A stretch of DNA of 64,000 nucleotides from Deltaproteobacteria bacterium (GCA_016717595.1 JADKFE010000015.1:87326-151325); one strand, 5' to 3'; shown: positions 43,292 through 52,251, counted from the stretch's first letter. Numbers and translations are program-made. Notes: a model not told the origin generated them from the sequence alone.

Positions 43292-43858
43292 ATGACCAAG
43301 CTCCCGCTGATCCTGCCGCTCCTCGTCCTCTTCGCCTGCGGTGAGGCCCCTGAGACCCCGCCGCCCGCCGAGCCCGTCGCCCCGGTGGAGACCGTCGAGG
43401 CGCCGCCGCCCGCCGCCCCGGCGGGGCCCACGAGCGTCGGCCAAGAGGCGCTGCGCGCCGGGGCCCACACCTTCGTGCGCGGCAAGGTCACCGGAGATCA
43501 GCCCTGCGACGGCGAGGCCCGGATCGAGCTGTCCCTCGCCGACGCGGTCCCTGGCGCGCCGCCGCTCACCTGGGTCGCCCTGGGCGCCGAGGGTGGTTTT
43601 GAGCTCGCGGCGCCGCTGGGCGCGCCGTTGATCCTCCGGGCCCGCTGCGTGGAGCGTGGTGGCGCCGACCTCACGCTCCTGCGCTCCCCCGACGAGAAGC
43701 TCCCGGCGCTCGTCACCGAGCCCGCGCCGCTCAGCCTCGTCTGGGTGCGCCCCGGCGCCCCGCCTACGTCTACGCCCCCAGGCTTCATGGAGGGCGAAGG
43801 CGCCCCACGCCTGGGAGATCCGCGCCTGATGAAGCGCCGAGGCGGAATGGGCCTCTGA
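43292..43858 (+). CDS. Lipoprotein of unknown function
   Basis: 188 residues starting 2 bases after the oxidoreductase stop. The signal ends LFAC (Cys 16). A Pro/Ala-rich linker (about 20-50) is followed by a beta-sandwich domain (HTFVRGKVTGDQPCDGEARIEL, FELAAPLGAPLILRARC) with a possible disulfide between the two cysteines. It looks like a transthyretin-like/carboxypeptidase-regulatory fold. Tight spacing suggests co-transcription with the oxidoreductase, although the proteins occupy different compartments. Confidence 0.72.
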   Translation: MTKLPLILPLLVLFACGEAPETPPPAEPVAPVETVEAPPPAAPAGPTSVGQEALRAGAHTFVRGKVTGDQPCDGEARIELSLADAVPGAPPLTWVALGAEGGFELAAPLGAPLILRARCVERGGADLTLLRSPDEKLPALVTEPAPLSLVWVRPGAPPTSTPPGFMEGEGAPRLGDPRLMKRRGGMGL

Positions 43859-43898
43859 CCCGCGCCGCTCGGCTCCACCCACCCGTCCAGAGGTGCGC

Positions 43899-44957
43899 AT
43901 GATGCCCCCACGTCTGATGGAGCTGCTCTTAGAGGCCAAGAAGCGCCGCGCGTCCGACCTACACATCACCCAAGGCACCCCCCCGGCGGTGCGGGTGAAC
44001 GGCGACATCCAGTTTTTGCCGGGCAAGCCGCTCACCAAGGTGGGCTGCGAGGCCCTGGTCTCTGAGCTCGTCGATGACGAGATGCGCATGACCTGGCGCA
44101 AGAACCACCAGCTCAGCTTCTCCCGCACCTTCCCCGAGGTCGGGGTGTACCGGGTGAACATCTACCGCCAACAAGGCTGCTTTGAGGCGTGTTTACGCAC
44201 GTCCTCCGAGCGCCCGCACACCTTGGAGGAGCTGGGCATCCCCAAGTCGTTTGGGGACCTCGCCACACGAAACAGCGGCCTCGTCCTGGTCACCGGCCCC
44301 ACCGGCCACGGCAAGACGACCACCTTCAACGCGCTCATCAACGTCATCAACCGGCGCACCCCCCGGAAGATCCTCACCATCGAGGACCCCGTCGAGTTTC
44401 GGCACAAGCCCGAGAAGTGCCTCGTGGTGCAGATCGAGGTCGGCGTCGACAGCCCCGACTTCGCCACCGCGCTCAAGCACGCCCTGCGCCAAGATCCCGA
44501 CGTCATCTGTGTCGGTGAGCTGCGTGATCTGGAGAGCATGGCGACAGCGCTCACCGCCGCCGAGACCGGCCACCTCGTCATCGCCACCCTGCACACGCCC
44601 ACCGCCGTGGGCACCATCTCCCGCATCCTCGACGTCTTCCCCGCCGACGCCCAGAACCAGATCCGCCTTCAGCTCTCAAGCGCGCTCCTGGGCGTGCTCA
44701 CCCAGCGGCTCTTGCCCCGCGCCGACGGCCTAGGCCGCACCCTCGTCTGTGAGGTGCTCCTCGCGAACGAGGCCGTTCGTAACCTCATCCGCGAGGGCCG
44801 GGCGCATCTCTTGCCCAACACGATGATGACCCATCGAAGCCAAGGCATGTGCCTGCTTGACCACGCCCTACGCGACCTCTTACAGCGTGGGGTCATCACG
44901 CCAGAGACCGCGCGCCGAAACGCCACGGATCCGGCGACCCTCAAAGACCTCCTCTGA
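43899..44957 (+). CDS. pilT: PilT-type twitching motility retraction ATPase
   Basis: A hexameric ATPase that depolymerises type IV pili. Order: N-terminal PAS-like domain, SDLHIT (about 17-22), Walker A GPTGHGKTTT (about 128-137; the usual Ser is His), Asp box ILTIEDPVEF, Walker B DPDVICVGELRD, His box TGHLVIATLHT, and the late NEAVRNLIREGR corresponding to the PilT AIRNLIRE motif. Length, 352 residues, is normal. ATG 43899 is preferred to GTG 43893 because it sits at a better distance from AGAGG. No other pilus gene is near. It may be one of several PilT/PilU paralogues. Confidence 0.92.
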   Translation: MMPPRLMELLLEAKKRRASDLHITQGTPPAVRVNGDIQFLPGKPLTKVGCEALVSELVDDEMRMTWRKNHQLSFSRTFPEVGVYRVNIYRQQGCFEACLRTSSERPHTLEELGIPKSFGDLATRNSGLVLVTGPTGHGKTTTFNALINVINRRTPRKILTIEDPVEFRHKPEKCLVVQIEVGVDSPDFATALKHALRQDPDVICVGELRDLESMATALTAAETGHLVIATLHTPTAVGTISRILDVFPADAQNQIRLQLSSALLGVLTQRLLPRADGLGRTLVCEVLLANEAVRNLIREGRAHLLPNTMMTHRSQGMCLLDHALRDLLQRGVITPETARRNATDPATLKDLL

Positions 44958-44969
44958 GCGAGCCCGCCT

Positions 44970-46133
44970 ATGTCGCGCACCTTCACCGTCCCTGGAGACT
45001 TCGCCACCCTCGCCGAGGCCGTCGCCCAAGCCCAACCCGGCGACGTGTTTGAGCTCCAGGGCCAGGTGACCGCAGGGCGCACCGAGCTTCATGTGCCGGT
45101 GACCCTGCGCGGCGGGGTGCTCTTGGGCAGCGAGGCCCAGCTCTTGAGGCTCTACGCCGACGTGACTCTCGACGGAGTCACGGTCCAGAACCCGCACGGC
45201 CACGGCGTCGTGTGTATGGCGGGCATCCCCGAGCTCCTCGACCTGCGCATCGACGTGAACGGCACGGGCATCGCCTGCGGGGCCACCGCCGCGCCGCGGG
45301 TGCTGCGCGCCAAGATCGTGCGCTGCGCCATCGGCATGACCATTCAGGACGACGCCCGGCCCTACGTCGAGAACCTCACGATCACGTCCATGGGCTCGGG
45401 CCTGTTCTTCCGCGGGCGCGGCGCCGGGCTGTTTAACCAGGTCGGCATCCTCGCCGGGAACATGGCCGCCATCGAGGTGAGCGAGGAGGCCTCCCCCGAG
45501 CTCGTCGGGGTCTTGATCTCCGGCAGCGGCGCCGGGGGCCTGTTCATCCACGGCTCGTCCACCCCCCGCTTCACGTCCACCAACATCCTGCGCGCGGCCT
45601 TAGACGCCGTCGAGGTGCGCGGCGCCGCCGCCCCGGTGATCGACGGCCTCCGCGCAGAAGAGTGCTTCAAGGGCGGTCTGCTCATCACCCAAGACGCCGG
45701 GGGCACCTACCTAGAGGTCGAGGTGCGCGGATGTATGAACGCCGGGCTCACGGTGAACGAGCGCGCGCACCCTGAGATCGAGCGGATGGTCCTCGCCGGC
45801 TCAAGCCAGGTCGGCGCCCGCATCTACGGCGCGGCCCAGGTCGAGGCCTTGGACCTCCAGGTGAGCCAGAACCTCAAGGGCGGCGTTGAGCTGGGCGGAG
45901 ACGCCCGTTTGGAGGCCGAGGACCTCGTGATCACCGAGAACCTGCAGTTCGGCCTCGTCGCCCGGGACCGCGCCCAGCTTCAGGCCAAGCGCGCCCAGAT
46001 CCGCCAGAACCGCGGCCCCGGCCTCGTGCTCGTGCAGCAGACCGTCGGGGTGCTGCACGGCGCGGTCATCGAAGAGAACGTCGGCGGCGACGTGGTCACC
46101 GACGGCGAGGCCCAGCTCACCCAGACCGCCTGA
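44970..46133 (+). CDS. Cytosolic right-handed beta-helix protein
   Basis: 387 residues of parallel beta-helix coils (VTLDGVTVQNPHGHGVV, IACGATAAPRVLRAKIVRCAIGMTIQDDARPYVENL) from end to end, with no signal peptide or TM helix. It therefore probably stays in the cytosol unless exported by another route. It begins with FTVPGDFATLAEAVAQAQPGD, the usual opening of such proteins. It starts 12 bases after pilT and is likely in its operon. No polysaccharide-lyase catalytic residues can be recognised. A structural or scaffold role is possible. Confidence 0.8.
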   Translation: MSRTFTVPGDFATLAEAVAQAQPGDVFELQGQVTAGRTELHVPVTLRGGVLLGSEAQLLRLYADVTLDGVTVQNPHGHGVVCMAGIPELLDLRIDVNGTGIACGATAAPRVLRAKIVRCAIGMTIQDDARPYVENLTITSMGSGLFFRGRGAGLFNQVGILAGNMAAIEVSEEASPELVGVLISGSGAGGLFIHGSSTPRFTSTNILRAALDAVEVRGAAAPVIDGLRAEECFKGGLLITQDAGGTYLEVEVRGCMNAGLTVNERAHPEIERMVLAGSSQVGARIYGAAQVEALDLQVSQNLKGGVELGGDARLEAEDLVITENLQFGLVARDRAQLQAKRAQIRQNRGPGLVLVQQTVGVLHGAVIEENVGGDVVTDGEAQLTQTA

Positions 46134-46139
46134 GCCGGC

Positions 46140-47753
46140 CTAGGTGGGCAGGCTCAGCTCCACCCCGTCGATGAGCCAGGCCTTGAGCAGCCGGTGGGTG
46201 CGGGCGCGGTAAAAGTAGTCCGAGTGGGTGACCGCCGCGCCCTCGTCAAAGGTGTGTCTGCGGCCTGCGGGCAGCGTGAAGAGCGCCTTGGCGACGCTGC
46301 CATTGTTCACGGTGGGGTTCACGCAGGGGAGCGTGGGCACGACGAGGTCGTTGTCCATGTCGTTAAACACGCCCTCCACACATCCTCTGTAGCCTATGTC
46401 CGTGGCCCGAAACTTCGCGGCGACGGCGTGGTAGACCGGCCCGGTGAGGCTCCCGAACGCGCTCAGGGTAGTCCCGGCGCCGGAATACCCGTTGAGCCGC
46501 GCCAGCAGCTCGCTTGAGGGCGTCATCTCTTTTGCGCCCGGGAACAGCCCCTCAAAGATCTCCTGGCCCCAGCTCCCCAAGAGCTGCAGGTCGGGCGTGA
46601 ACCCGACGCCGCTCTGGCCGTCCTCACGCTCACACCGCACACGGTCGAGGCAGGCCAGGGCGCTGGCGTTGGTGCCCATGGGCGTGCCGTTGTTTGGGGT
46701 CGCGACGAGCACCACCCGGCGCACCTTCACCCGGGCCGAGAGCCGCGCGCCGCCAGCGGTCAGGACCTCGTCCGCGAGGCCCTCCACGAGCCCACGCGCC
46801 ACGAGCCCCCCTCGGGACACGGCGAGCACGTCCAGACTGAGCACGCCGTCGCCGCTGGGAAACGCCTCGGCCAAGAGCTGAAGGTTCTTCACCACGGGCT
46901 TGGAGATCGTCTTGTGGTCCAGGGCCAGCACGCGGCCCTCGTACTCATCATAAAGGCGCCGCAAGAGCGACTGGCTCTCCCCCGCGGGCAGCTTCTCACG
47001 CAGACCGGCGAAGCCCAAGGTGGACTGCAGGCCCGTGCCGTGAATCAGCAGCAGAGTGGGCTTTGGCGCCGCGGTGGGGGCCGTGAGCAGGCTTGACCAG
47101 CGCGTCGAGGTGGGCGTCAAGAGGGCGCTCGCGGGAGGCGTATCGTCGTCGGCGTTGTCCGGGGTGAAGGTGCGCAGCCGCTCCTTAAAGCTGAGCGGCA
47201 CCGAGAGCCTGCAGCGCGCCCGCCACGCCAAGGCGCTGATCCCCTCGGAGAGGCCGCCGAGGGTGTTGTTGGTGGCGGTGGCGGCGAAGAACGTCGGGCG
47301 CCCGACCCCCAACTTCAGCGCCCCGGCGGCGACGCGGAGCTTACAGGGGCCGTCGTCTCTCTCTTTGAGGCTGATGATGCCCCAGGCCTGGGTTTGCCCG
47401 GCGTCGGACGCGGCCAAGGTGAGATAAATCGGCACCACGTCCCCCTCAGCGGGGCAGGCCACCACCCGCGTCCCGTCCGAGACCAGGACCAGGTCTGGAG
47501 AGCCGAGCAGCGCCGCGTCGTAGCGCAGCTCCACCACGTCTCCGTCCTGAACGCTGGCGGGCACGCCCAGCTCCATGTCGTAGCTGCCCAGGGTGTCATA
47601 CGCATCGCTGCCGGCGCCCTCCAACAGCCGCCGGGTGTCCGCGGGCAAGGCCGGCAGCTTGCTCCGCGGCGAGAGCGCGCCCACCGCTAGGCTGGTGAGC
47701 TTGTCATAGGCCCGACCCTTGGACTTGAGGTCGATCTCAATCTCTATCAACAT
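46140..47753 (-). CDS. Lipase-like alpha/beta hydrolase
   Basis: 537 residues; the N-terminal 230 form a beta-rich domain of unknown type. The hydrolase domain then begins with LLLIHGTGLQSTLGF (oxyanion HGTG, about 245), a nucleophile elbow AVSRGGLVARGL (Ser about 320; S-R-G-G rather than G-x-S-x-G), VVLVATPNNGTPMG, an acid candidate in NDMDNDLVVP, and a His in the C-terminal THSDYFYR. This layout resembles PGAP1/triacylglycerol-lipase-like proteins that often occur with CHAT or effector domains. No signal peptide. It has its own promoter (TTGATT-N16-TATACT) upstream. Confidence 0.78.
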   Translation of the reverse strand: MLIEIEIDLKSKGRAYDKLTSLAVGALSPRSKLPALPADTRRLLEGAGSDAYDTLGSYDMELGVPASVQDGDVVELRYDAALLGSPDLVLVSDGTRVVACPAEGDVVPIYLTLAASDAGQTQAWGIISLKERDDGPCKLRVAAGALKLGVGRPTFFAATATNNTLGGLSEGISALAWRARCRLSVPLSFKERLRTFTPDNADDDTPPASALLTPTSTRWSSLLTAPTAAPKPTLLLIHGTGLQSTLGFAGLREKLPAGESQSLLRRLYDEYEGRVLALDHKTISKPVVKNLQLLAEAFPSGDGVLSLDVLAVSRGGLVARGLVEGLADEVLTAGGARLSARVKVRRVVLVATPNNGTPMGTNASALACLDRVRCEREDGQSGVGFTPDLQLLGSWGQEIFEGLFPGAKEMTPSSELLARLNGYSGAGTTLSAFGSLTGPVYHAVAAKFRATDIGYRGCVEGVFNDMDNDLVVPTLPCVNPTVNNGSVAKALFTLPAGRRHTFDEGAAVTHSDYFYRARTHRLLKAWLIDGVELSLPT

Positions 47754-47792
47754 GAACGCACCTCACACGATGGAACCGTCCGAAGGACGACG

Positions 47793-47820
47793 AGTATACG
47801 CGAGGTTGTTCAGGAATCAA
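47793..47820 (-). promoter_or_regulatory. Promoter-like -35/-10 for the lipase-like gene
   Basis: On the minus strand TTGATT (47820-47815) and TATACT (47798-47793) are spaced by 16 bases, close to the sigma-70 consensus and in an unusually AT-rich patch. The -10 lies about 40 bases before the ATG at 47753. It overlaps the very end of the upstream methyltransferase-family gene. Confidence 0.5.
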
Positions 47821-48407
47821 CTTAGCTTTGGGAAGAGCGCTCCGGTGCGCGCGACGTAACGCCGGTACTCGTCTCCAAACGCCTCGGTGAGCATGCGCTC
47901 CTCTTTTGGCGTGCGAAACCAGACGACGGCGATCACCCCGCCGAGCACGACGACGCCGATGGGCAGAAGCGCCGAGGCCAAGAACAAGCCGCCGCTGATC
48001 ATCAAGAACGCGGTGTACATCGGGTGCCGGACGGTCTTGTAGGGGCCGACCATGATCAGCGCGTGGCCCTCACGAATCCGCAGGCGATGGGAGAACCACA
48101 CGCCGAGGCTCTGATGCACCCAGGCGAGCAGGCCCACCCCCGCCGCGGCGACGGCGAGGCCCGCCCAGCGCAGGCCCATCGGCACGGTCAAAGTGACCGG
48201 CGCCAACACCTCGGGCCGGAGCAGGTACAGGCCCAAGGTGCCGATCCAAACCGGCAAAAACAGGATGCGGAGCGGCAGCACCCACGCCCCCTCCCCCACG
48301 TCGCGGGCGCCGGGCTCCAGCACCTCGGCCCGCCGCGCCCAGCGCATCCGCACGACCATCATCGACAGCGCCACCACGAAGAAGCCGATCCGAAGCAGAG
48401 TCTCCAT
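47817..48407 (-). CDS. Isoprenylcysteine carboxyl methyltransferase-family membrane protein
   Basis: 196 residues with five hydrophobic segments and the PEMT/ICMT signature near the end: HRLRIREGHALIMVGPYKTVRHPMY (about 108-132), then TPKEERMLTEAFGDEYRRYVARTGALFP. Bacterial members are often annotated NnrU-like or methyltransferase; the substrate is unknown. AAGGAGGTGAACG precedes the ATG, a near-perfect ribosome site. A Fur box overlies its promoter, so it is probably repressed when iron is plentiful. Confidence 0.88.
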   Translation of the reverse strand: METLLRIGFFVVALSMMVVRMRWARRAEVLEPGARDVGEGAWVLPLRILFLPVWIGTLGLYLLRPEVLAPVTLTVPMGLRWAGLAVAAAGVGLLAWVHQSLGVWFSHRLRIREGHALIMVGPYKTVRHPMYTAFLMISGGLFLASALLPIGVVVLGGVIAVVWFRTPKEERMLTEAFGDEYRRYVARTGALFPKLS

Positions 48408-48423
48408 CGTTCACCTCCTTATT

Positions 48424-48442
48424 GATAATGAATGTCATTATC
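48424..48442. promoter_or_regulatory. Fur box
   Basis: GATAATGAATGTCATTATC is an 8-bp perfect inverted repeat around a 3-base centre and matches the 19-bp Fur consensus GATAATGATAATCATTATC at 17 positions by eye. It overlaps the -10 element (48437-48442) of the minus-strand methyltransferase-family gene, the classic arrangement for iron-dependent repression. It stands out sharply from the GC-rich surroundings. Confidence 0.8.
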
Positions 48443-48465
48443 ATAAAGACGCGCCGACCGCTCAA
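48437..48465 (-). promoter_or_regulatory. Promoter of the ICMT-family gene
   Basis: On the minus strand TTGAGC (48465-48460) and GATAAT (48442-48437) are separated by 17 bases. The -10 hexamer is the first half of the Fur box. The start codon lies 30 bases further on, with a strong ribosome site between. Confidence 0.55.
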
Positions 48466-48505
48466 AAAAGATCAGCTCTCCCCCGCAAAAGCGCCTGTTC
48501 TTGGC

Positions 48506-50041
48506 TCAGAACGGCCAGAACACCGGGATCAGCCACACACACAGGCCCCAGATCACGATGTTCAGCGGCAGGCCGATGCGCACGAAGTCCGAGAAACGAT
48601 AACCGCCGGGGCCGTACACCATGAGGTTCGTCTGGTAGCCGATGGGCGTGGCGAAGCAGGCCGAGGCCGCCATCGTCGTGGCGAGCACGAAGGGCATCGG
48701 GCTCACCTTGAGCTGGTCGGCGACGGAGATCGCGAACGGGAAGACCAAGGCCGCGGCGGCGTTGTTGGTCATCACGTTGGTCAACATCGCCCCGGCGACG
48801 TACACCGCGGCCAGAGCGACGGCGGGCGTAGAGGCGAAGTTCGAGATGATCGCGTCGGCGAGCACATGATCCAGGCCGGACTTGCCGATGGCCTCCCCCA
48901 GCCCAAAGGCCGAGGCGATGGCGATGAGCACCGGCCAGTCCGCCGAGCGCCGGGCCTCGCTCACCGTGCAGCAGCGGGTGACGATCATCGCCCCCGCCGC
49001 CAAGAACGACGCCTGGAGCATGTCCATCAGGCCCACCGTCGCCACGGCCACCATCACCGCGAGGATCAGCCCCGCCCGCCAGGCGCGCTCGTGGCGCAGG
49101 GGCGTGGAGTCGGCCACCTCACTCACGAGGTAAAAGTCGCGGCGGTTTCGGTGGGAGAGCACCCAGTCGTTGTGGGTCTCCATCAACAGCGTGTCGCCCT
49201 CGTGAAGCTCGATGTCGCCGATCTTCATGTTGAGCTTCACGCCGTGGCGCGCGACGGCGATGACGACGGCGTTGTAGACCGAACGAAAACGCGCCGAGCG
49301 GATGGACTGGCCCACGAAGGGGTTTGACCGCGAGACCACGGCCTCCACGAGGCAGCGGGCCTCCCGCGCGCCGCCGAGCTTGTGCACCTGGTCGTCCGCC
49401 GGGGTGAGCCCGGGGAGCCGCTGCAGGTCGATCACCGACTCCAAGATCCCGGCGAAGACGAGGCGATCGCCCGACTCCAGGCGCTCTTCAGGGCCGACGG
49501 CGGCGATGACGCGGTCACCGCGGTCAAGCTCCACGAGAAACGCGCCGGGCAGATGCCGCAGCCCGGCCTCCTCAATCGTCTGACCGACGAGGGGGCTCGT
49601 GGGCCGCACCACGAGCTCAACGGTGTACTCCTTCATGTCGGCGTCTAAGCTGAGCGCCGGGGCGCGGTCCTTGAGCAGCTTCGGCGCGAGCAGGATCATG
49701 TACACCACGCCGAACAACGCCACGGGCACGCCGATCCACGAGATCTCAAACATGCCCAAGGGGCGCAGGTCGTCCCGGCCTCCCGCGGCGCTGGTGAGCA
49801 GGCCTTGAATGACGAGGTTTGTGGACGTGCCGATGAGCGAGCAGGTGCCGCCCAAGATCGCCGCGTAGCTGAGCGGGATGAGCAGCTTCGACGGCGCGAA
49901 GCGGTTCTGGCGGCCCCACTCCACCGTCGCGGGCATGAGCGCGGCGACGATCGGCGTGTTGTTCAAGAAGGTGCTCATCGCCGTGACCGGGATCACCAGC
50001 CGGGCCAAGGCCGCGCGCACGGTCTTGGGCCGCCCGAGCAC
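48506..50041 (-). CDS. SLC13-type transporter with two TrkA-C domains, 3' part of a frameshifted gene
   Basis: An inner-membrane anion (dicarboxylate/sulfate-like) transporter of the DASS/ArsB-like superfamily. Visible parts: TM helices with PVTAMSTFLNNTPIVAALMP and GGTCSLIGTSTNLVIQGL (the paired Asn-Thr motifs of the family); two cytosolic TrkA-C/RCK-C domains (about residues 130-300 of this frame, VELVVRPTSPLVGQTIEEAGL and EAVVSRSNPFVGQSIRSARF); and a second TM bundle (AGAMLTNVMTNNAAAALVFP). The frame's first residues continue the sequence broken at about 50080. With one C restored (GGC CTT CGG, giving GGLRETGA) the gene runs 50286-48506, 593 residues. Confidence 0.85.
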   Translation of the reverse strand: MLGRPKTVRAALARLVIPVTAMSTFLNNTPIVAALMPATVEWGRQNRFAPSKLLIPLSYAAILGGTCSLIGTSTNLVIQGLLTSAAGGRDDLRPLGMFEISWIGVPVALFGVVYMILLAPKLLKDRAPALSLDADMKEYTVELVVRPTSPLVGQTIEEAGLRHLPGAFLVELDRGDRVIAAVGPEERLESGDRLVFAGILESVIDLQRLPGLTPADDQVHKLGGAREARCLVEAVVSRSNPFVGQSIRSARFRSVYNAVVIAVARHGVKLNMKIGDIELHEGDTLLMETHNDWVLSHRNRRDFYLVSEVADSTPLRHERAWRAGLILAVMVAVATVGLMDMLQASFLAAGAMIVTRCCTVSEARRSADWPVLIAIASAFGLGEAIGKSGLDHVLADAIISNFASTPAVALAAVYVAGAMLTNVMTNNAAAALVFPFAISVADQLKVSPMPFVLATTMAASACFATPIGYQTNLMVYGPGGYRFSDFVRIGLPLNIVIWGLCVWLIPVFWPF

Positions 50042-50286
50042 CTGCCGGGCGAGGCGCGAGACCGCGCCGGTCTCCCGAAGCCGCCGGCCACCACAAACAG
50101 GGCGCCGACGGTGAGCACGCCGGAGTTGGAGAAGCCGCCGAAGGCCTCGTCCGCGCTCAGCACGCCGCTCACGAAGAGGATCACGACGCTCGTGAACAGC
50201 ACCGCGTCTGGCGCCAAGGCCGTGAACGCCAGCGCGCCGACGACGCTGACGAGCACGCTCAGGGTGATCCAGCTCTCCAGTGTCAT
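49993..50286 (-). CDS. SLC13-type transporter, 5' part of the frameshifted gene
   Basis: ATG 50286 opens the transporter: TM1 (WITLSVLVSVVGALAFTAL), TM2 (AVLFTSVVILFVSGVL), then ADEAFGGFSNSGVLTVGALFVVAGG. This is the usual start of SLC13/DASS proteins. Correct sequence in this frame ends at about 50080; the rest is Arg-rich noise and the continuation lies one frame away. A single base missing next to GGCTTCGG on the minus strand is the simplest cause. Confidence 0.75.
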   Translation of the reverse strand: MTLESWITLSVLVSVVGALAFTALAPDAVLFTSVVILFVSGVLSADEAFGGFSNSGVLTVGALFVVAGGFGRPARSRASPGRCSGGPRPCARPWPGW

Positions 50287-50442
50287 GCCGGTGGCCTCAT
50301 AGGGTCAGGGCGCACCCAGCCGCATCCTATCGCGGATCCGCCACGCCCGGTCACGGTCAACCACGCTTCCTCACCGCGCCTCGACGTCAGCGCGCCCTCC
50401 GCGCTATGGGGTCGGACCACCCAAGCTCCCCCTGGAGGCGCC

Positions 50443-51342
50443 TTGAGCCACATCTCCGACCTCTTCGACCCGAGCCGCTGGGACGAGGTCCCCGGCTTCA
50501 ACTTCCACGACCTCACCTACCACCGGGCCAAAGATCAAGGCACAGTGCGTGTGGCGTTCAACCGGCCCGAGGTGCGTAACGCGTTTCGCCCCCAGACCGT
50601 CGATGAGCTGTTCACCGCCTTGGAGCACGCCCGCTGCACCTCCGACGTGGGCTGCGTGCTGATCACCGGCAACGGCCCCTCGCCCAAGGATGGCGGGTGG
50701 GCGTTCTGCTCTGGCGGCGATCAGCGCATTCGGGGCAAAGACGGCTACAAGTACGTCGATGGCGACGGCGCCCAAGACCCGGGCAAGCTCGGCCGCCTGC
50801 ACATCTTGGAGGTCCAGCGCCTGATCCGCTTTATGCCCAAGGTGGTCATCGCCGTTGTGCCCGGCTGGGCCGTCGGCGGCGGGCACAGCCTGCACGTCGT
50901 CTGCGACCTCACCCTCGCCAGCGCCGAGCACGCCATCTTTAAGCAGACCGACGCTGACGTGGCGAGCTTCGACGGCGGCTATGGCTCGGCCCTGCTCGCC
51001 CGTCAGGTCGGCCAGAAGAAGGCCCGGGAGATCTTCTTCTTGGGCCGGAACTACAGCGCCCAGGACGCCTTCGACATGGGCATGGTGAACGAGGTCGTGC
51101 CCCACGCCCAGCTCGAGAACGTCGCGTTGGAGTGGGCCAAAGAGATCAACGCCAAGTCGCCCACGGCCCAGCGGATGCTCAAGTACGCCTTCAACCTGCC
51201 CGATGACGGCCTCGTGGGCCAGCAGCTCTTCGCCGGGGAGGCCACCCGCCTCGCTTACATGACTGAAGAGGCCCAAGAGGGCCGCGACGCCTTCGTGCAG
51301 AAGCGCCCCAAAAACTTCTCCCGTTTCCCTTGGCACTACTGA
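50443..51342 (+). CDS. menB: 1,4-dihydroxy-2-naphthoyl-CoA synthase
   Basis: A crotonase-fold enzyme that closes the second ring of menaquinone from o-succinylbenzoyl-CoA. Family signatures are clear: RPEVRNAFRPQTVDEL (about 37-52), FCSGGDQRIRG, GWAVGGGHSLHVVCDLTLAS, VASFDGGYGSALLARQVGQKKAREIFFLGR and MTEEAQEGRDAF...KRPKNFSRFP at the end. Catalytic Gly/Asp/Ser/Tyr positions are kept. The start is TTG 50443 with GGAGG 5 bases upstream. No other men gene is in the window, so the pathway genes are scattered. Confidence 0.95.
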   Translation: MSHISDLFDPSRWDEVPGFNFHDLTYHRAKDQGTVRVAFNRPEVRNAFRPQTVDELFTALEHARCTSDVGCVLITGNGPSPKDGGWAFCSGGDQRIRGKDGYKYVDGDGAQDPGKLGRLHILEVQRLIRFMPKVVIAVVPGWAVGGGHSLHVVCDLTLASAEHAIFKQTDADVASFDGGYGSALLARQVGQKKAREIFFLGRNYSAQDAFDMGMVNEVVPHAQLENVALEWAKEINAKSPTAQRMLKYAFNLPDDGLVGQQLFAGEATRLAYMTEEAQEGRDAFVQKRPKNFSRFPWHY

Positions 51343-51381
51343 GCGGCGCAACCTCGGCGGGGCGCTGACCACCTCTCCGTG

Positions 51382-52251
51382 ATGCCGCGCCCCTCCCCGC
51401 TCCAGCTCCTCCGCCGCGTCTTGGGCCGGGTCCGCCCGGCGCCCAAGGCTGCGCCCCGGCCTGCGCCAACGCCACCTTCGCCCTACGTCCCGGCGAGGCC
51501 CGAGGCTTGGTGTCTCGGTGAGGGCGCATTTCACCCGCGCTACGCCGCCGCCTTGGCCGCCGGTCCCGAGGCTCTGGCCAAGCTCGCCGAGCCCGTGGGC
51601 CCCGGCTTGTGGGCGCTCCCCGTGCTGAGCGAGCCGTTCTGCGCCGCGCTCCGGGCCGAGGTCGCCCGCAAACAGGCTTGGGCGGCGCGGGAGGGTGTGG
51701 AGCTGGACGCGCCGAACTCCATGAACCGCTACGGGCTCATCCTAGACTCCCAGACCGGCGACGAGGCCCCGACGACCCTCATCGACCTCACGCCGCTTCG
51801 TGAGGCCCTTTTGCCCTTGGCTTCCCGCTTGTTTCCCCAGCACGGCGGCGCCCACCTCGACCAGCACCACGGCTTTGTGGTGACCTACACCTTGGGCGGC
51901 GACCGTGACCTCGCCTTTCATGCGGATGACGCTGAGGTCACCCTCAACCTGTGTCTGGGCGGCGGGTTTGAGGGCGGTGAGCTGTACTTTGAGGGGCCCC
52001 GCTGCATCAATCACCACGACACGCCGACCCACGCTGAAGAGCGCGCGGCCTGGGCTCATCGCCCCGGCGTGGCGCTCTTGCACGCGGGGGCCAACCGGCA
52101 TGGGGCGCTCCCGCTCACGGCTGGGCGGCGCGACAACCTCATCCTCTGGATGCGGGCCGGAGGGCTTCGCGCGGCGGGGGATGCGCGGACGGGGCTGGAG
52201 GGCTGTGTGGGGTGGTGTGGAGCGTCTCATCCCACACAGTCGAGCCCCTAG
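51382..52251 (+). CDS. 2-oxoglutarate/Fe(II) oxygenase
   Basis: 289 residues; a Pro-rich N-terminal tail is followed by a prolyl-hydroxylase-like double-stranded beta helix. Iron ligands: H-x-D in LAFHADDAEVTLNLCLGG (about 176-178) and a distal His in RHGALPLTAGRRDNLILW; the Arg (GRRDN) should bind 2-oxoglutarate. FEGGELYFEG between them is typical of the P4H-like/OGFOD family. It is cytosolic. ATG 51382 or the adjacent GTG 51379 is the start. It follows menB by 39 bases and may share its transcript. The substrate is unknown. Confidence 0.88.
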   Translation: MPRPSPLQLLRRVLGRVRPAPKAAPRPAPTPPSPYVPARPEAWCLGEGAFHPRYAAALAAGPEALAKLAEPVGPGLWALPVLSEPFCAALRAEVARKQAWAAREGVELDAPNSMNRYGLILDSQTGDEAPTTLIDLTPLREALLPLASRLFPQHGGAHLDQHHGFVVTYTLGGDRDLAFHADDAEVTLNLCLGGGFEGGELYFEGPRCINHHDTPTHAEERAAWAHRPGVALLHAGANRHGALPLTAGRRDNLILWMRAGGLRAAGDARTGLEGCVGWCGASHPTQSSP

